A stretch of 5,477 nucleotides of DNA from Clostridiales bacterium (GCA_021635425.1 JAJWOJ010000160.1:1-5477); one strand, 5' to 3'; positions 1-5,477 are shown, counted from the stretch's first letter. Program-made: numbers and translations. The notes: generated by a model not told the origin, from the sequence alone.

Positions 1-493
1 TATTCACGTTCAAAGTGTACGCGCTGTTCGCAAGACCGAAAAGACTGTCGAGATTTCTTTCTATAAAATCGGCGTTTATCGAGAGTTTTTCGGGTTTGTG
101 CGACACGTTTGAAAACGCGATTGATTTTATACCGAAAAAATTACCCTCAAGCCCTGCGGAAACGGTGCCGGAATAACACGTATCGCTCCCGAGGTTATTG
201 CCGAGGTTGATACCCGAACAAACCATATCGAAAGGCTTTTCCGAAAAGTAATGGCAAGCGAATTTAACGCAATCGGCGGGAGTTCCGCCGAGAGTGTACG
301 CTTCGTATTTGTCGGATAAGCAGTGAGACTTAAAGACGAGATTTTTATAAATACTCAAAGAATGAGAAAATGCCGAACGATTTCCGTCCGGCGCAACTAC
401 GGTAACAATATGACCTTTTTCAGACAGAGCGTCCGCGAGGGTTTTTATACCCTCGCTTTCGATTCCGTCATCGTTTGTTACCAAAATTCTCAT
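1..493 (-). CDS. surE: 5'/3'-nucleotidase SurE, N-terminal part (cut by window edge)
   Basis: SurE is a metal-dependent phosphatase that dephosphorylates nucleoside 5'- and 3'-monophosphates, usually in the cytoplasm. I translated 164 residues without a stop; family members are about 250 residues, so the C-terminal third lies beyond position 1. The protein opens with MRILVTNDDGI, the SurE signature that supplies the two metal-binding aspartates (D8, D9). It continues with APDGNRS (S40, metal-site serine), LGGTPADCVKFA (residues 68-79) and SGINLGNNLGSDTCYSGTVSAG (residues 93-114; N96 is the fourth metal ligand of the family). All expected ligands are present, so it looks functional. Its ATG overlaps the stop of the upstream carboxyltransferase gene as ATGA (490-493), and only a weak GGGG stands where a Shine-Dalgarno would be, so translation is probably coupled. 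SurE has no obvious biochemical link to the decarboxylase genes; sharing the transcript is an inference from the overlap. Confidence 0.95.
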   Translation of the reverse strand, partial: MRILVTNDDGIESEGIKTLADALSEKGHIVTVVAPDGNRSAFSHSLSIYKNLVFKSHCLSDKYEAYTLGGTPADCVKFACHYFSEKPFDMVCSGINLGNNLGSDTCYSGTVSAGLEGNFFGIKSIAFSNVSHKPEKLSINADFIERNLDSLFGLANSAYTLNVN

Positions 494-1896
494 ACGGGAT
501 ATACCCCGTTGTTGTTTTTAGCCATATTTTTATCGACGCCCTTCTCGTTTGCAAGTCTCCACTTGAAGAAATTGACGGCAACTTCGTTGAAAAGCGCGTA
601 GGAAAGGATATCTTCCGTTTTATCGGAATATTCGGCAACTTCGTTTTTATACTTCTCGTATTCGGGTTTGATAAGATCGGCGGGACGGCAAGTTATAATC
701 TTCTCGTCCTTGACAACCTTTTTGACGACTTCCGGATCGGGGTTAGCGGGAAGTTTGCCGTATTCGCCCTTTAAAAGACCTTTAAATTCCTTCGTTACCA
801 TTTTGTATCTTTCGCCCGAAAGAACGTTGAGAACGGCTTGCGTTCCGACGATCTGGCTGGAAGGAGTTACGAGCGGCGGATAACCGCAATCTTTTCTTAC
901 GTTGGGAACTTCCTTCAAAACGTCGTCGAGCTTATCGAGTTTGTTCTGCTGTTTAAGCTGATTCATAAGGTTGGAAAGCATTCCGCCCGGAACCTGATAT
1001 ACAAGCGTGTTAACGTCTACTTTTCTTACGTTCGGGTTAAGATATCCCGCTTTTTCGAGATCGTTTGCAACCGTCTTGAAATAGTTCGTTATGGGAATAA
1101 GCTTCTGAAGATCGATACCCGTATCGTAAGGCGTGCCTTCGAGGGTTTTTACGAGAGCTTCCGTCGTCGGCTGAGAAGTACCGTTACCGAGAGGCGAAAG
1201 AGCCGTATCTACGATATCGCAACCCGCTTCGATGGCTTTGAGGTTTACCATATCGCCCGTACCCGTCGTATTATGCGTATGAAGATGAACCAAGGTGGTG
1301 GGCTTCAACGCCTTTTTAAGGCTCGAAATAAGGTCGTATGCGGTGTACGGCAACAAGAGGTTTGCCATATCCTTTACGCAGATATTGTCCGCACCGAGAG
1401 CTTCGCATTCCTTTGCAAGGTTTACGAAATATTCGTTCGTGTGTACGGGGCTTGTCGTGTAAGAAATCGCGACTTCGCAGATTCCGCCGTATTTCTTGAT
1501 TGCCTTTATAGACGTTTTAAGGTTTCTCACGTCGTTCAACGCGTCGAAAACTCTTATTACGTCTACGCCGTTTTTAATCGAATATTCGATGAATTTCTCA
1601 ACGACGTCGTCGGAATAATGCTTATACCCAAGAAGATTCTGACCTCTTAAAAGCATCTGAATCTTAGTCTTTTTGAGGTGAGATTTCAGAATGCGAAGTC
1701 TTTCCCACGGATCCTCGTGAAGGAATCTGAGGCAGGAATCGAAAGTCGCTCCGCCCCACGCTTCGAGAGAATAATACCCTATATCGTCCAATTTATCGAG
1801 CATCGGGAGCATCTGCTCCGTCGTCATACGAGTCGCCGCCTGCGACTGATGCGCGTCGCGGAGAATCGTTTCTGTTATCATTACTTTTTTTGCCAT
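490..1896 (-). CDS. oadA: Oxaloacetate decarboxylase alpha / transcarboxylase 5S-type carboxyltransferase subunit, without biotin domain
   Basis: This 468-residue protein belongs to the family of OadA, pyruvate carboxylase subunit B and propionibacterial transcarboxylase 5S. These enzymes move a carboxyl group between oxaloacetate/pyruvate and biotin in a TIM-barrel active site. The barrel occupies roughly residues 5-280, followed by the conserved PYC_OADA domain to about 455. Visible motifs are LRDAHQS (D14 metal ligand), EAWGGATFD (45-53), VKDM with K175 as the lysine that is carbamylated in the family, and HLHTHNTTG (H206 and H208 metal ligands). The spacing of K175 to H206/H208 matches the 5S enzyme. 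VPGGMLSNL (302-310) and the ending VYPV are also typical. Classical OadA proteins carry a C-terminal biotin domain; here it is a separate gene at 3368-3715. The ATG start is supported by AAGGAG 8 bases upstream. A cytoplasmic enzyme docking on the membrane subunits is expected. Oxaloacetate decarboxylase alpha and pyruvate carboxylase subunit B cannot be told apart by sequence alone, but the OadB and OadG neighbours favour the decarboxylase or transcarboxylase role. Confidence 0.93.
   Translation of the reverse strand: MAKKVMITETILRDAHQSQAATRMTTEQMLPMLDKLDDIGYYSLEAWGGATFDSCLRFLHEDPWERLRILKSHLKKTKIQMLLRGQNLLGYKHYSDDVVEKFIEYSIKNGVDVIRVFDALNDVRNLKTSIKAIKKYGGICEVAISYTTSPVHTNEYFVNLAKECEALGADNICVKDMANLLLPYTAYDLISSLKKALKPTTLVHLHTHNTTGTGDMVNLKAIEAGCDIVDTALSPLGNGTSQPTTEALVKTLEGTPYDTGIDLQKLIPITNYFKTVANDLEKAGYLNPNVRKVDVNTLVYQVPGGMLSNLMNQLKQQNKLDKLDDVLKEVPNVRKDCGYPPLVTPSSQIVGTQAVLNVLSGERYKMVTKEFKGLLKGEYGKLPANPDPEVVKKVVKDEKIITCRPADLIKPEYEKYKNEVAEYSDKTEDILSYALFNEVAVNFFKWRLANEKGVDKNMAKNNNGVYPV
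494..509 (-). other. Small inverted repeat next to the surE start codon
   Basis: ACGGG (494-498) and CCCGT (505-509) form a perfect 5-base-pair stem with a 6-base loop immediately before the surE ATG, inside the last codons of the OadA-type gene. It covers the place where a Shine-Dalgarno for surE would be. A stem this short may be chance; a role in limiting independent surE initiation is only an inference. Confidence 0.3.
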
Positions 1897-1904
1897 AATT
1901 ATTT

Positions 1905-1911
1905 CTCCTTA
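1905..1911 (-). promoter_or_regulatory. Shine-Dalgarno (TAAGGAG) of the OadA-type gene
   Basis: TAAGGAG lies 8 bases before the ATG at 1896, within the 33-base spacer after the OadB-type gene. This is the longest spacer in the window and the only junction where the site is free of the preceding coding region. I see no hairpin terminator or clear promoter in it. Confidence 0.75.
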
Positions 1912-1929
1912 TAACTTAGAAACACTTAC

Positions 1930-3357
1930 TTAGCCGAAGAGGGCAAGAAGAACGCCCGCGGCAATCGCGGAACCGATAACGCCCGCAACGTTCGGACCCA
2001 TCGCATGCATGAGAAGGTGGTTGTCGGGATCGGTTTCTCTGCCTACGTCCTGAGAAATTCTCGCCGCCATAGGAACTGCCGAAACGCCCGCGGAACCGAT
2101 GAGCGGGTTGATTTTTCCGCCCGAAAGTTTGCACATAAGCTTACCGACAAGAAGTCCGCCGAGAGTACCCATGCAGAACGCGAAGAGGCCGAGAAGTATA
2201 ATTTTTATCGTGTTGAAAGACAGGAAGAGCGCGCCCGTTGCCTTAGAACCGACCATAACGCCAAGGAAGATGGTTATGGTGTTCATAAGTCCGTTCTGAG
2301 CGGTGTCTACAAGTCTGCCGCAAACGCCCGATTCCCTCAGGAGGTTTCCGAGCATGAGCATTCCGAGAAGAGGCATTGCGTCGGGAAGCAACACGCCGAC
2401 GACCAAAGATACGACTATCGGGAAAGCAACTCTTTCAAGCTTGGAAACTTTGCGGAGCTGTTTCATTTTTATCGCTCTTTCTTTCTTGGTCGTAACAGCT
2501 CTCATGATGGGCTTCTGAATTATAGGAATCAAAGCCATGTAAGAATATGCAGCAATCGCTATTGCGGGAAGAAGGTCTTCCGCAAGCTTTTTGGCAACGT
2601 AAATAGCCGTAGGACCGTCCGCGCCGCCGATGATAGCGATAGCCGCAGCGGCTGCATCCGTAAAGCCGAGCAAATACGCGCCGAAGAAGGTTATGAATAT
2701 ACCGAGCTGTGCCGCCGCGCCCATAAGCATGCTCTTCGGATTTGCGATAAGCGGACCGAAATCGGTCATCGCGCCTATCCCCAAGAAGATGATCGGCGGG
2801 AAAATAACCCAGTCTACGCCTTTATAAATGTAATAGAACAAGCCGAAATCTCTTATTACCTGCTCAGTGGAAACGGTAAGAGTGTTTGCGGCATACAAAA
2901 CGTTGTCGATTGTTACCGCATTGTTTTCGAGATAAAACGCAATAGCATCCGACAAAACGTAATTTTTGCTCGTATCCGTGCTTTTCAACCGAGTAAGCAG
3001 TTCTTGCAGATTGACGTTATCGAGAAGTTTTTCCAATTCTTCCGCGGTACCCGTCGCAACGGTTGCGCTTGACGCTATCGACGTTATTTTATAACCCTTC
3101 GTTCCGAAAAGAATATGGTATACTCCCGGGACGTTGACGATAAACATACCGAACGCTATCGGAAGAAGCAAAAGAGGCTCGAATTTTTTTACGATCGCAA
3201 GATAGAAAAGAACACACGAAATCAAAATCATCACGAGATTTTGCCATCCGCCCGCCGTGAAAGTGCTTGCGAGTTCGTAAAGACCCGTACTCTTCCACAA
3301 ATTATAAAGCGATTCTCCCAAATCGAGCTTTAAGAGTGAGTTTAAAATAAGGTTCAT
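1930..3357 (-). CDS. oadB: Sodium ion-translocating decarboxylase beta subunit (OadB/MmdB/GcdB family) with a long insert
   Basis: This integral membrane subunit decarboxylates carboxybiotin and couples the reaction to Na+ export. Family hallmarks are clear: IFPPIIFLGIGAMTDFGPLIANP (185-207), the re-entrant segment GGADGPTAIYVA with the essential aspartate at D247, and NPLIGSAGVSAVPMAAR, in which N417, G421, S426 and R433 match the spacing of N373, G377, S382 and R389 known from Klebsiella OadB. Many hydrophobic segments cover the rest (about 40-85, 185-285, 308-338, 357-408 and 455-474). At 475 residues it is longer than the usual 370-435. The excess is a polar, probably helical insert at about residues 86-168, between the first membrane segments and FGLFYYIYKG. 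The reading frame is intact through the insert. The ATG lies 6 bases after AAGGAG, and that Shine-Dalgarno contains the TAA stop of the biotin carrier gene. The partner carboxyltransferase could be the 5S-type or the MmdA-like subunit, so the substrate (oxaloacetate or a malonyl-CoA type) is open. Confidence 0.96.
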   Translation of the reverse strand: MNLILNSLLKLDLGESLYNLWKSTGLYELASTFTAGGWQNLVMILISCVLFYLAIVKKFEPLLLLPIAFGMFIVNVPGVYHILFGTKGYKITSIASSATVATGTAEELEKLLDNVNLQELLTRLKSTDTSKNYVLSDAIAFYLENNAVTIDNVLYAANTLTVSTEQVIRDFGLFYYIYKGVDWVIFPPIIFLGIGAMTDFGPLIANPKSMLMGAAAQLGIFITFFGAYLLGFTDAAAAAIAIIGGADGPTAIYVAKKLAEDLLPAIAIAAYSYMALIPIIQKPIMRAVTTKKERAIKMKQLRKVSKLERVAFPIVVSLVVGVLLPDAMPLLGMLMLGNLLRESGVCGRLVDTAQNGLMNTITIFLGVMVGSKATGALFLSFNTIKIILLGLFAFCMGTLGGLLVGKLMCKLSGGKINPLIGSAGVSAVPMAARISQDVGRETDPDNHLLMHAMGPNVAGVIGSAIAAGVLLALFG

Positions 3358-3363
3358 TGCTCT

Positions 3364-3370
3364 CTCCTTA
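3364..3370 (-). promoter_or_regulatory. TAAGGAG: stop codon of biotin carrier gene fused with Shine-Dalgarno of the OadB-type gene
   Basis: The same arrangement as one junction earlier: the TAA stop (3370-3368) is the start of TAAGGAG, 6 bases before the ATG at 3357. It supports this start for the membrane subunit. Confidence 0.75.
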
Positions 3371-3715
3371 TCCGATAACAGCCATCAAAGCGCCCGTATC
3401 TACATTCGTGCCTTTCGTTACTTTGTAAGAAATTTTTCCGTCGCAGGGAGCGGTGATGTCGTTATCCATCTTCATTGCTTCGAGGATAAGAATAACTTCG
3501 CCTTTTTTAACGGTTGCGCCTTCTTCTTTGGAAAGCTGCTTAATCATTCCCGGCATGGGAGCGTTTACCTTCGTTCCGTTCGTAACGGCGGGAGCGGCAG
3601 CCTGAACAGGCTTAACTTCGGTGACTACGGGGGTGACCTGAGAAGGCGTTGCGCCGACTTCTTCAACTCCTACCTGATACTGTTTTCCGTCTATGGTTAT
3701 TACAAAATTACGCAT
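3368..3715 (-). CDS. Biotin carrier protein of a Na+-decarboxylase/transcarboxylase complex
   Basis: This is a small, free-standing biotin carrier of 115 residues. The N-terminal part (1-20, FVITIDGKQYQVGVEEVG) resembles the short strand segment that precedes the biotin domain in OadA and GcdC proteins. A flexible Pro/Ala/Val/Thr linker follows (about 22-48), and the biotinyl domain covers 49-115. The domain starts with VNAPMPGMI, carries EAMKM with K82 as the lysine to be biotinylated by BirA, and ends in TGALMAVIG, all standard. The swinging biotin is expected to shuttle CO2 between the two encoded carboxyltransferases and the OadB-type subunit. The linker is much shorter than in many GcdC proteins, and it lacks a long Ala/Pro tract. 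The ATG start has AAGGAG 8 bases upstream, fused with the stop of the OadG-type gene. An accB-type role in fatty acid synthesis is unlikely given the neighbours and the absence of accC. Confidence 0.95.
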   Translation of the reverse strand: MRNFVITIDGKQYQVGVEEVGATPSQVTPVVTEVKPVQAAAPAVTNGTKVNAPMPGMIKQLSKEEGATVKKGEVILILEAMKMDNDITAPCDGKISYKVTKGTNVDTGALMAVIG

Positions 3716-3723
3716 TTTATTTT

Positions 3724-3730
3724 CTCCTTA
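3724..3730 (-). promoter_or_regulatory. TAAGGAG: stop codon of OadG-type gene fused with Shine-Dalgarno of the biotin carrier gene
   Basis: The TAA stop of the OadG-type gene (3730-3728) forms the first bases of TAAGGAG, which sits 8 bases before the ATG of the biotin carrier gene. The position supports that ATG and suggests re-initiation by terminating ribosomes. Confidence 0.75.
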
Positions 3731-4060
3731 TATTCTCTTGATTTTTTTAACGGTAAATTCGTTTTTGCTTCCGTTTTCGGCATAATATGCGGAAACTGCG
3801 GCAATGATCGCAACTCTGATATCCTCGGGAATCGCGTCGTCAGAAACTGTCGTTTCGGCTTTTGTTTCATCTTTTTTCGTTTCCGTTTTCTTTTCGGCTT
3901 TTCTTGCGATCGCGTCGGCAATTTTACCGAAACCCGTTACGCAAAGAATAAGGATCGTCATTCCTAAAAAGATAACGGCCATTCCGATCAGAAAGGTAAT
4001 CGCTCCGTCTGCGGCTTTTTCGCCGAAAGAAGCGGTCGATTCCAATAAATTAAACAACAT
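3728..4060 (-). CDS. oadG: OadG/MmdD-type small membrane subunit of the Na+-pumping decarboxylase
   Basis: This 110-residue protein has the layout of the OadG/MmdD family, which anchors the soluble carboxyltransferase to the membrane beta subunit and stabilises the complex. One hydrophobic segment (about 19-42, GAITFLIGMAVIFLGMTILIL) follows a short N-terminal stretch. Then comes a basic and acidic linker rich in Lys, Glu and Thr (about 53-72). The C-terminal region, IPEDIRVAIIAAVSAYYAENG followed by FTVKKIKRI, is the conserved carboxyltransferase-interacting tail of the family. The family is poorly conserved, so the call rests on topology, the tail pattern and the location directly before the biotin carrier and OadB-type genes. 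Its start is 3 bases after the stop of the MmdA-like gene. Its Shine-Dalgarno (GAGG, 4067-4070) lies inside the last codons of that gene, which points to coupled translation. I saw no signal peptide cleavage site. Confidence 0.85.
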   Translation of the reverse strand: MLFNLLESTASFGEKAADGAITFLIGMAVIFLGMTILILCVTGFGKIADAIARKAEKKTETKKDETKAETTVSDDAIPEDIRVAIIAAVSAYYAENGSKNEFTVKKIKRI

Positions 4061-4063
4061 GAT

Positions 4064-5446
4064 TTACCTCACTAACGTCTGAAGAGCCGAAATAACGTAT
4101 GCTCTTACAAACTGCGGTTCGATGATGTTATCGATATAACCGTCTTTTGCGGCGTTTACGGGATCTGCGTTTTCTTCGGAATACTTTTCCGCAAGCTTAT
4201 CCGTATCGGTAACCTTGAAATCGCCGAACGCCGCCGCGGAAGCCGCACCGTCGAAAAGAGCGATTTTCGAATTTGCAAACGCATAAGAATATTCGTTTCC
4301 GATAGACTTCGACGCGAAAAGCGTATATCCGAGACCGATTGCTTTTTTGGTTACGACGGATATTCTTTCGCAGCATTTAAGCCCCGAAACAAGGTGGCAG
4401 ATCTCTTTCATTATCGCGGAATTACTCGTCGCCATATCCGCTTTGATGCCGAGCGCGTTAACGAAAGTTACGAGCGGCAAACCGTTATCTGCGGCAAAAT
4501 ATGCGAATTCTTTAATTTTGGAAACGATGCCGAGTTCAAGCTCTACGCCCTCGTCGTTCTGGTCGAAAATTACGGCAGCCGCACTTATTCCGCCGATTCT
4601 GCCGATACCCGTTTTAACTTCGGGACGGAACTCCGCGTTCATTTCGATAAATTTACCGTTATCGAATACGGCTTTCGTTATGCATCCGGCGCAAATTTTC
4701 TCATCGAGACTTTCGGTTGCTCTGTTGAGATCGTCGTCGGTATCCGTTACGATTTCCGCCGTTACGGGAAGAATCGAGAGGATCTCCGCGATTTTCGCTT
4801 TTGCGTCTTCGATATCGGCGATTTCGATCGTCGAGACCGAATTGTATTTCGATGCCTTAACTCCGCCGACTTCCGTCTTATCGACGTTTTTGTCGGATTT
4901 TGCGGAAATAACGAACGGACTTGCATATGCAACCGCCGCGTCTTTCGTCATGAGATTGAAGTCTGCATTTGCGGCTAAAAGCGCAAACGAACCGTAAAGT
5001 TCGCCTTTAACGATTGAAAATTGCGGAACTTCGCCCTTAAGATCGTCGGAAGCGGAAATAACTTCCGCAAGCCCCTCGAGAACGTTTACGCCTTCGCCTA
5101 TCCTTACTCCTAAGGAATTGAAAAGGTAAACGACGGGTTTTCCGCCTGCAAGCGCCTTATCGAGACATTTTTTGATTTTGGCGCAATTTGCTTTGCTTAC
5201 GCCGCCCGATAACACGTTGATATTTTGCGCAACCACGTAAACGGGAACGTCGTTTATCGTCGCATATCCCGTTACGACACCTTCGCCCTGCGCGTCCTCA
5301 TTGTAAAAATCGCTATGAGAAAACGCATAAGCGTCCAGCTCGACAAAGCTGCCGTCGTCGGTTAAAGCGGAGATATCCGCTCTTATATCTTTACCGGCTT
5401 CGAGCAATTTTGCCCTGCGAGTTTTAAGTAAATCAATTTTATTCAC
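4064..5446 (-). CDS. Divergent acyl-CoA carboxyltransferase-like protein (MmdA/PccB/12S family)
   Basis: This 460-residue protein has the two-domain crotonase-like fold of the beta carboxyltransferase family (methylmalonyl-CoA decarboxylase alpha, PccB, transcarboxylase 12S). Such enzymes transfer CO2 between biotin and an acyl-CoA. Recognisable collinear segments are DDGSFVELDAYAF (30-42), GEGVVTGYATINDVPVYVVAQ (54-74), RIGEGVNVLEGLAEV (115-129), FIEMNAEF (266-273), KIALFDGAASAAAF (394-407) and GYIDNIIEPQFVRAYVISAL (436-455). It is shorter than the usual 500-520 residues: the early HAxGKxTARERI segment and the C-terminal RPxKKHGN tail are missing. Key catalytic motifs are altered: SGGARIQEG reads SLGVRIGEG, the GPCAGGA region reads KGELYGS, DVPGFLPG reads NALGIKAD, and the second AYGG reads AIGLG. 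It starts with GTG, supported by GGAGGAG 5 bases upstream; an in-frame stop lies just before and no other in-frame start exists. Family membership is sure; activity and substrate are not. Confidence 0.85.
   Translation of the reverse strand: MNKIDLLKTRRAKLLEAGKDIRADISALTDDGSFVELDAYAFSHSDFYNEDAQGEGVVTGYATINDVPVYVVAQNINVLSGGVSKANCAKIKKCLDKALAGGKPVVYLFNSLGVRIGEGVNVLEGLAEVISASDDLKGEVPQFSIVKGELYGSFALLAANADFNLMTKDAAVAYASPFVISAKSDKNVDKTEVGGVKASKYNSVSTIEIADIEDAKAKIAEILSILPVTAEIVTDTDDDLNRATESLDEKICAGCITKAVFDNGKFIEMNAEFRPEVKTGIGRIGGISAAAVIFDQNDEGVELELGIVSKIKEFAYFAADNGLPLVTFVNALGIKADMATSNSAIMKEICHLVSGLKCCERISVVTKKAIGLGYTLFASKSIGNEYSYAFANSKIALFDGAASAAAFGDFKVTDTDKLAEKYSEENADPVNAAKDGYIDNIIEPQFVRAYVISALQTLVR
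4067..4070 (-). promoter_or_regulatory. Shine-Dalgarno for the OadG-type gene inside the preceding gene
   Basis: GAGG on the minus strand lies in the last sense codons of the MmdA-like gene, directly before its TAA stop (4066-4064), and 6 bases before the ATG of the OadG-type gene. The ribosome ending the first gene passes over this site, which favours coupled translation. Confidence 0.65.
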
Positions 5447-5451
5447 AAAAA

Positions 5452-5458
5452 CTCCTCC
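5452..5458 (-). promoter_or_regulatory. Shine-Dalgarno (GGAGGAG) fixing the GTG start of the first gene
   Basis: Read on the minus strand, GGAGGAG stands 5 bases before GTG at 5446-5444. The only nearby ATG (5460-5458) is in another frame and overlaps the site itself, and the first in-frame stop upstream is TAA at 5464-5462. Together these fix the GTG as the start of the carboxyltransferase-like gene. Confidence 0.8.
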
Positions 5459-5466
5459 ATTTTAAT

Positions 5467-5472
5467 TTTATA
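5467..5472 (-). promoter_or_regulatory. Possible -10 element (TATAAA) before the operon
   Basis: The last 17 bases of the window are almost pure A/T on the minus strand (CTATATATAAAATTAAA) and include TATAAA. The site would give a very short leader before the Shine-Dalgarno. Any -35 box would be outside the window, so this is weak and could be ordinary AT-rich spacer; more genes of the operon may also lie upstream. Confidence 0.2.
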
Positions 5473-5477
5473 TATAG

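Noticed and set aside
323..774. Short plus-strand frames across the surE / oadA-type junction
   Set aside because: Both sides of the junction are covered by conserved minus-strand genes (SurE residues from M1 and the carboxyltransferase C-terminus), so these frames are chance.
838..1650. Open frame of 270 codons on the plus strand opposite the OadA-type gene
   Set aside because: Arg/Phe/Tyr-rich product with no recognisable motif, antisense to a clearly conserved enzyme with all its active-site residues.
1897..1929. Terminator or internal promoter in the 33-base spacer between the OadB-type and OadA-type genes
   Set aside because: No GC-rich stem followed by a T run was found, and no paired -35/-10 boxes fit; only the Shine-Dalgarno is recognisable.
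2005..3072. Open frame of 355 codons on the plus strand opposite the OadB-type gene
   Set aside because: Its product is an Arg/Ser/Glu-rich string without any domain, while the opposite strand encodes a membrane protein with textbook family motifs. It reflects codon bias of the real gene.
3700..3921. 73-codon minus-strand frame overlapping the OadG-type and biotin carrier genes
   Set aside because: It is an out-of-frame reading of the Lys-rich OadG linker, giving an extremely Lys/Arg-rich product; the two real genes flank it with proper ribosome binding sites.
4347..4997. Two overlapping plus-strand open frames (4347-4997 and 4394-4978) opposite the carboxyltransferase-like gene
   Set aside because: They lie in different frames over the same stretch, have low-complexity Ser/Ala or Arg/Phe-rich products and no family features. 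The minus-strand frame aligns over its full length with the carboxyltransferase family.
4064..5446. The first gene as a decaying pseudogene
   Set aside because: There is no frameshift or internal stop over 460 codons, the start has a strong Shine-Dalgarno, and hydrophobic core patterns are kept. The changes are restricted to catalytic loops and termini, more like divergence than decay, although very recent inactivation cannot be excluded.

Overview
The window is one strand of a tightly packed bacterial operon. Every gene is read on the minus strand, so the operon runs from the right edge towards the left edge. Moderate GC content, strong GGAGG/AAGGAG ribosome binding sites, very short gene spacings and the family composition suggest an anaerobic member of the Bacillota (Clostridia-like, possibly an uncultured gut lineage). 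That placement is an inference; nothing in the window identifies the species.

Layout in transcription order: (1) 5446-4064, a divergent acyl-CoA carboxyltransferase (MmdA/PccB/12S type) with a GTG start; (2) 4060-3728, a small single-pass membrane OadG/MmdD-type subunit; (3) 3715-3368, a stand-alone biotin carrier protein with the EAMKM biotinylation motif; (4) 3357-1930, the OadB/MmdB/GcdB-type sodium-pumping membrane subunit, carrying an unusual insert of roughly 80 residues; (5) 1896-490, an OadA/transcarboxylase-5S-type carboxyltransferase without its own biotin domain; (6) 493 to the left edge, the first 164 residues of the nucleotidase SurE, overlapping the previous gene by 4 bases (ATGA) and cut off by the window. 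No stretch longer than about 35 bases lacks a gene, and I saw no RNA genes, mobile elements, CRISPR arrays or long repeats.

How they work together: the biotin carrier is expected to take a carboxyl group from a carboxyltransferase and deliver it to the OadB-type membrane subunit. There decarboxylation of carboxybiotin drives Na+ export, and the OadG-type subunit holds the complex together. Two carboxyltransferases are encoded: a 5S/OadA-type enzyme with all metal-site residues present (oxaloacetate/pyruvate chemistry), and an MmdA-like protein whose acyl-CoA/oxyanion motifs are heavily altered. No biotin carboxylase (ATP-dependent) is present, which fits decarboxylation or transcarboxylation rather than ATP-driven carboxylation.

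The most interesting points are the degenerate MmdA-like subunit kept in an otherwise intact Na+ decarboxylase operon, the insert in the OadB-type subunit, the translational coupling signals at each junction, and the coupling of surE to the end of the operon. The general gene set is a known type; I see no wholly new system, only unusual variants of a known one.
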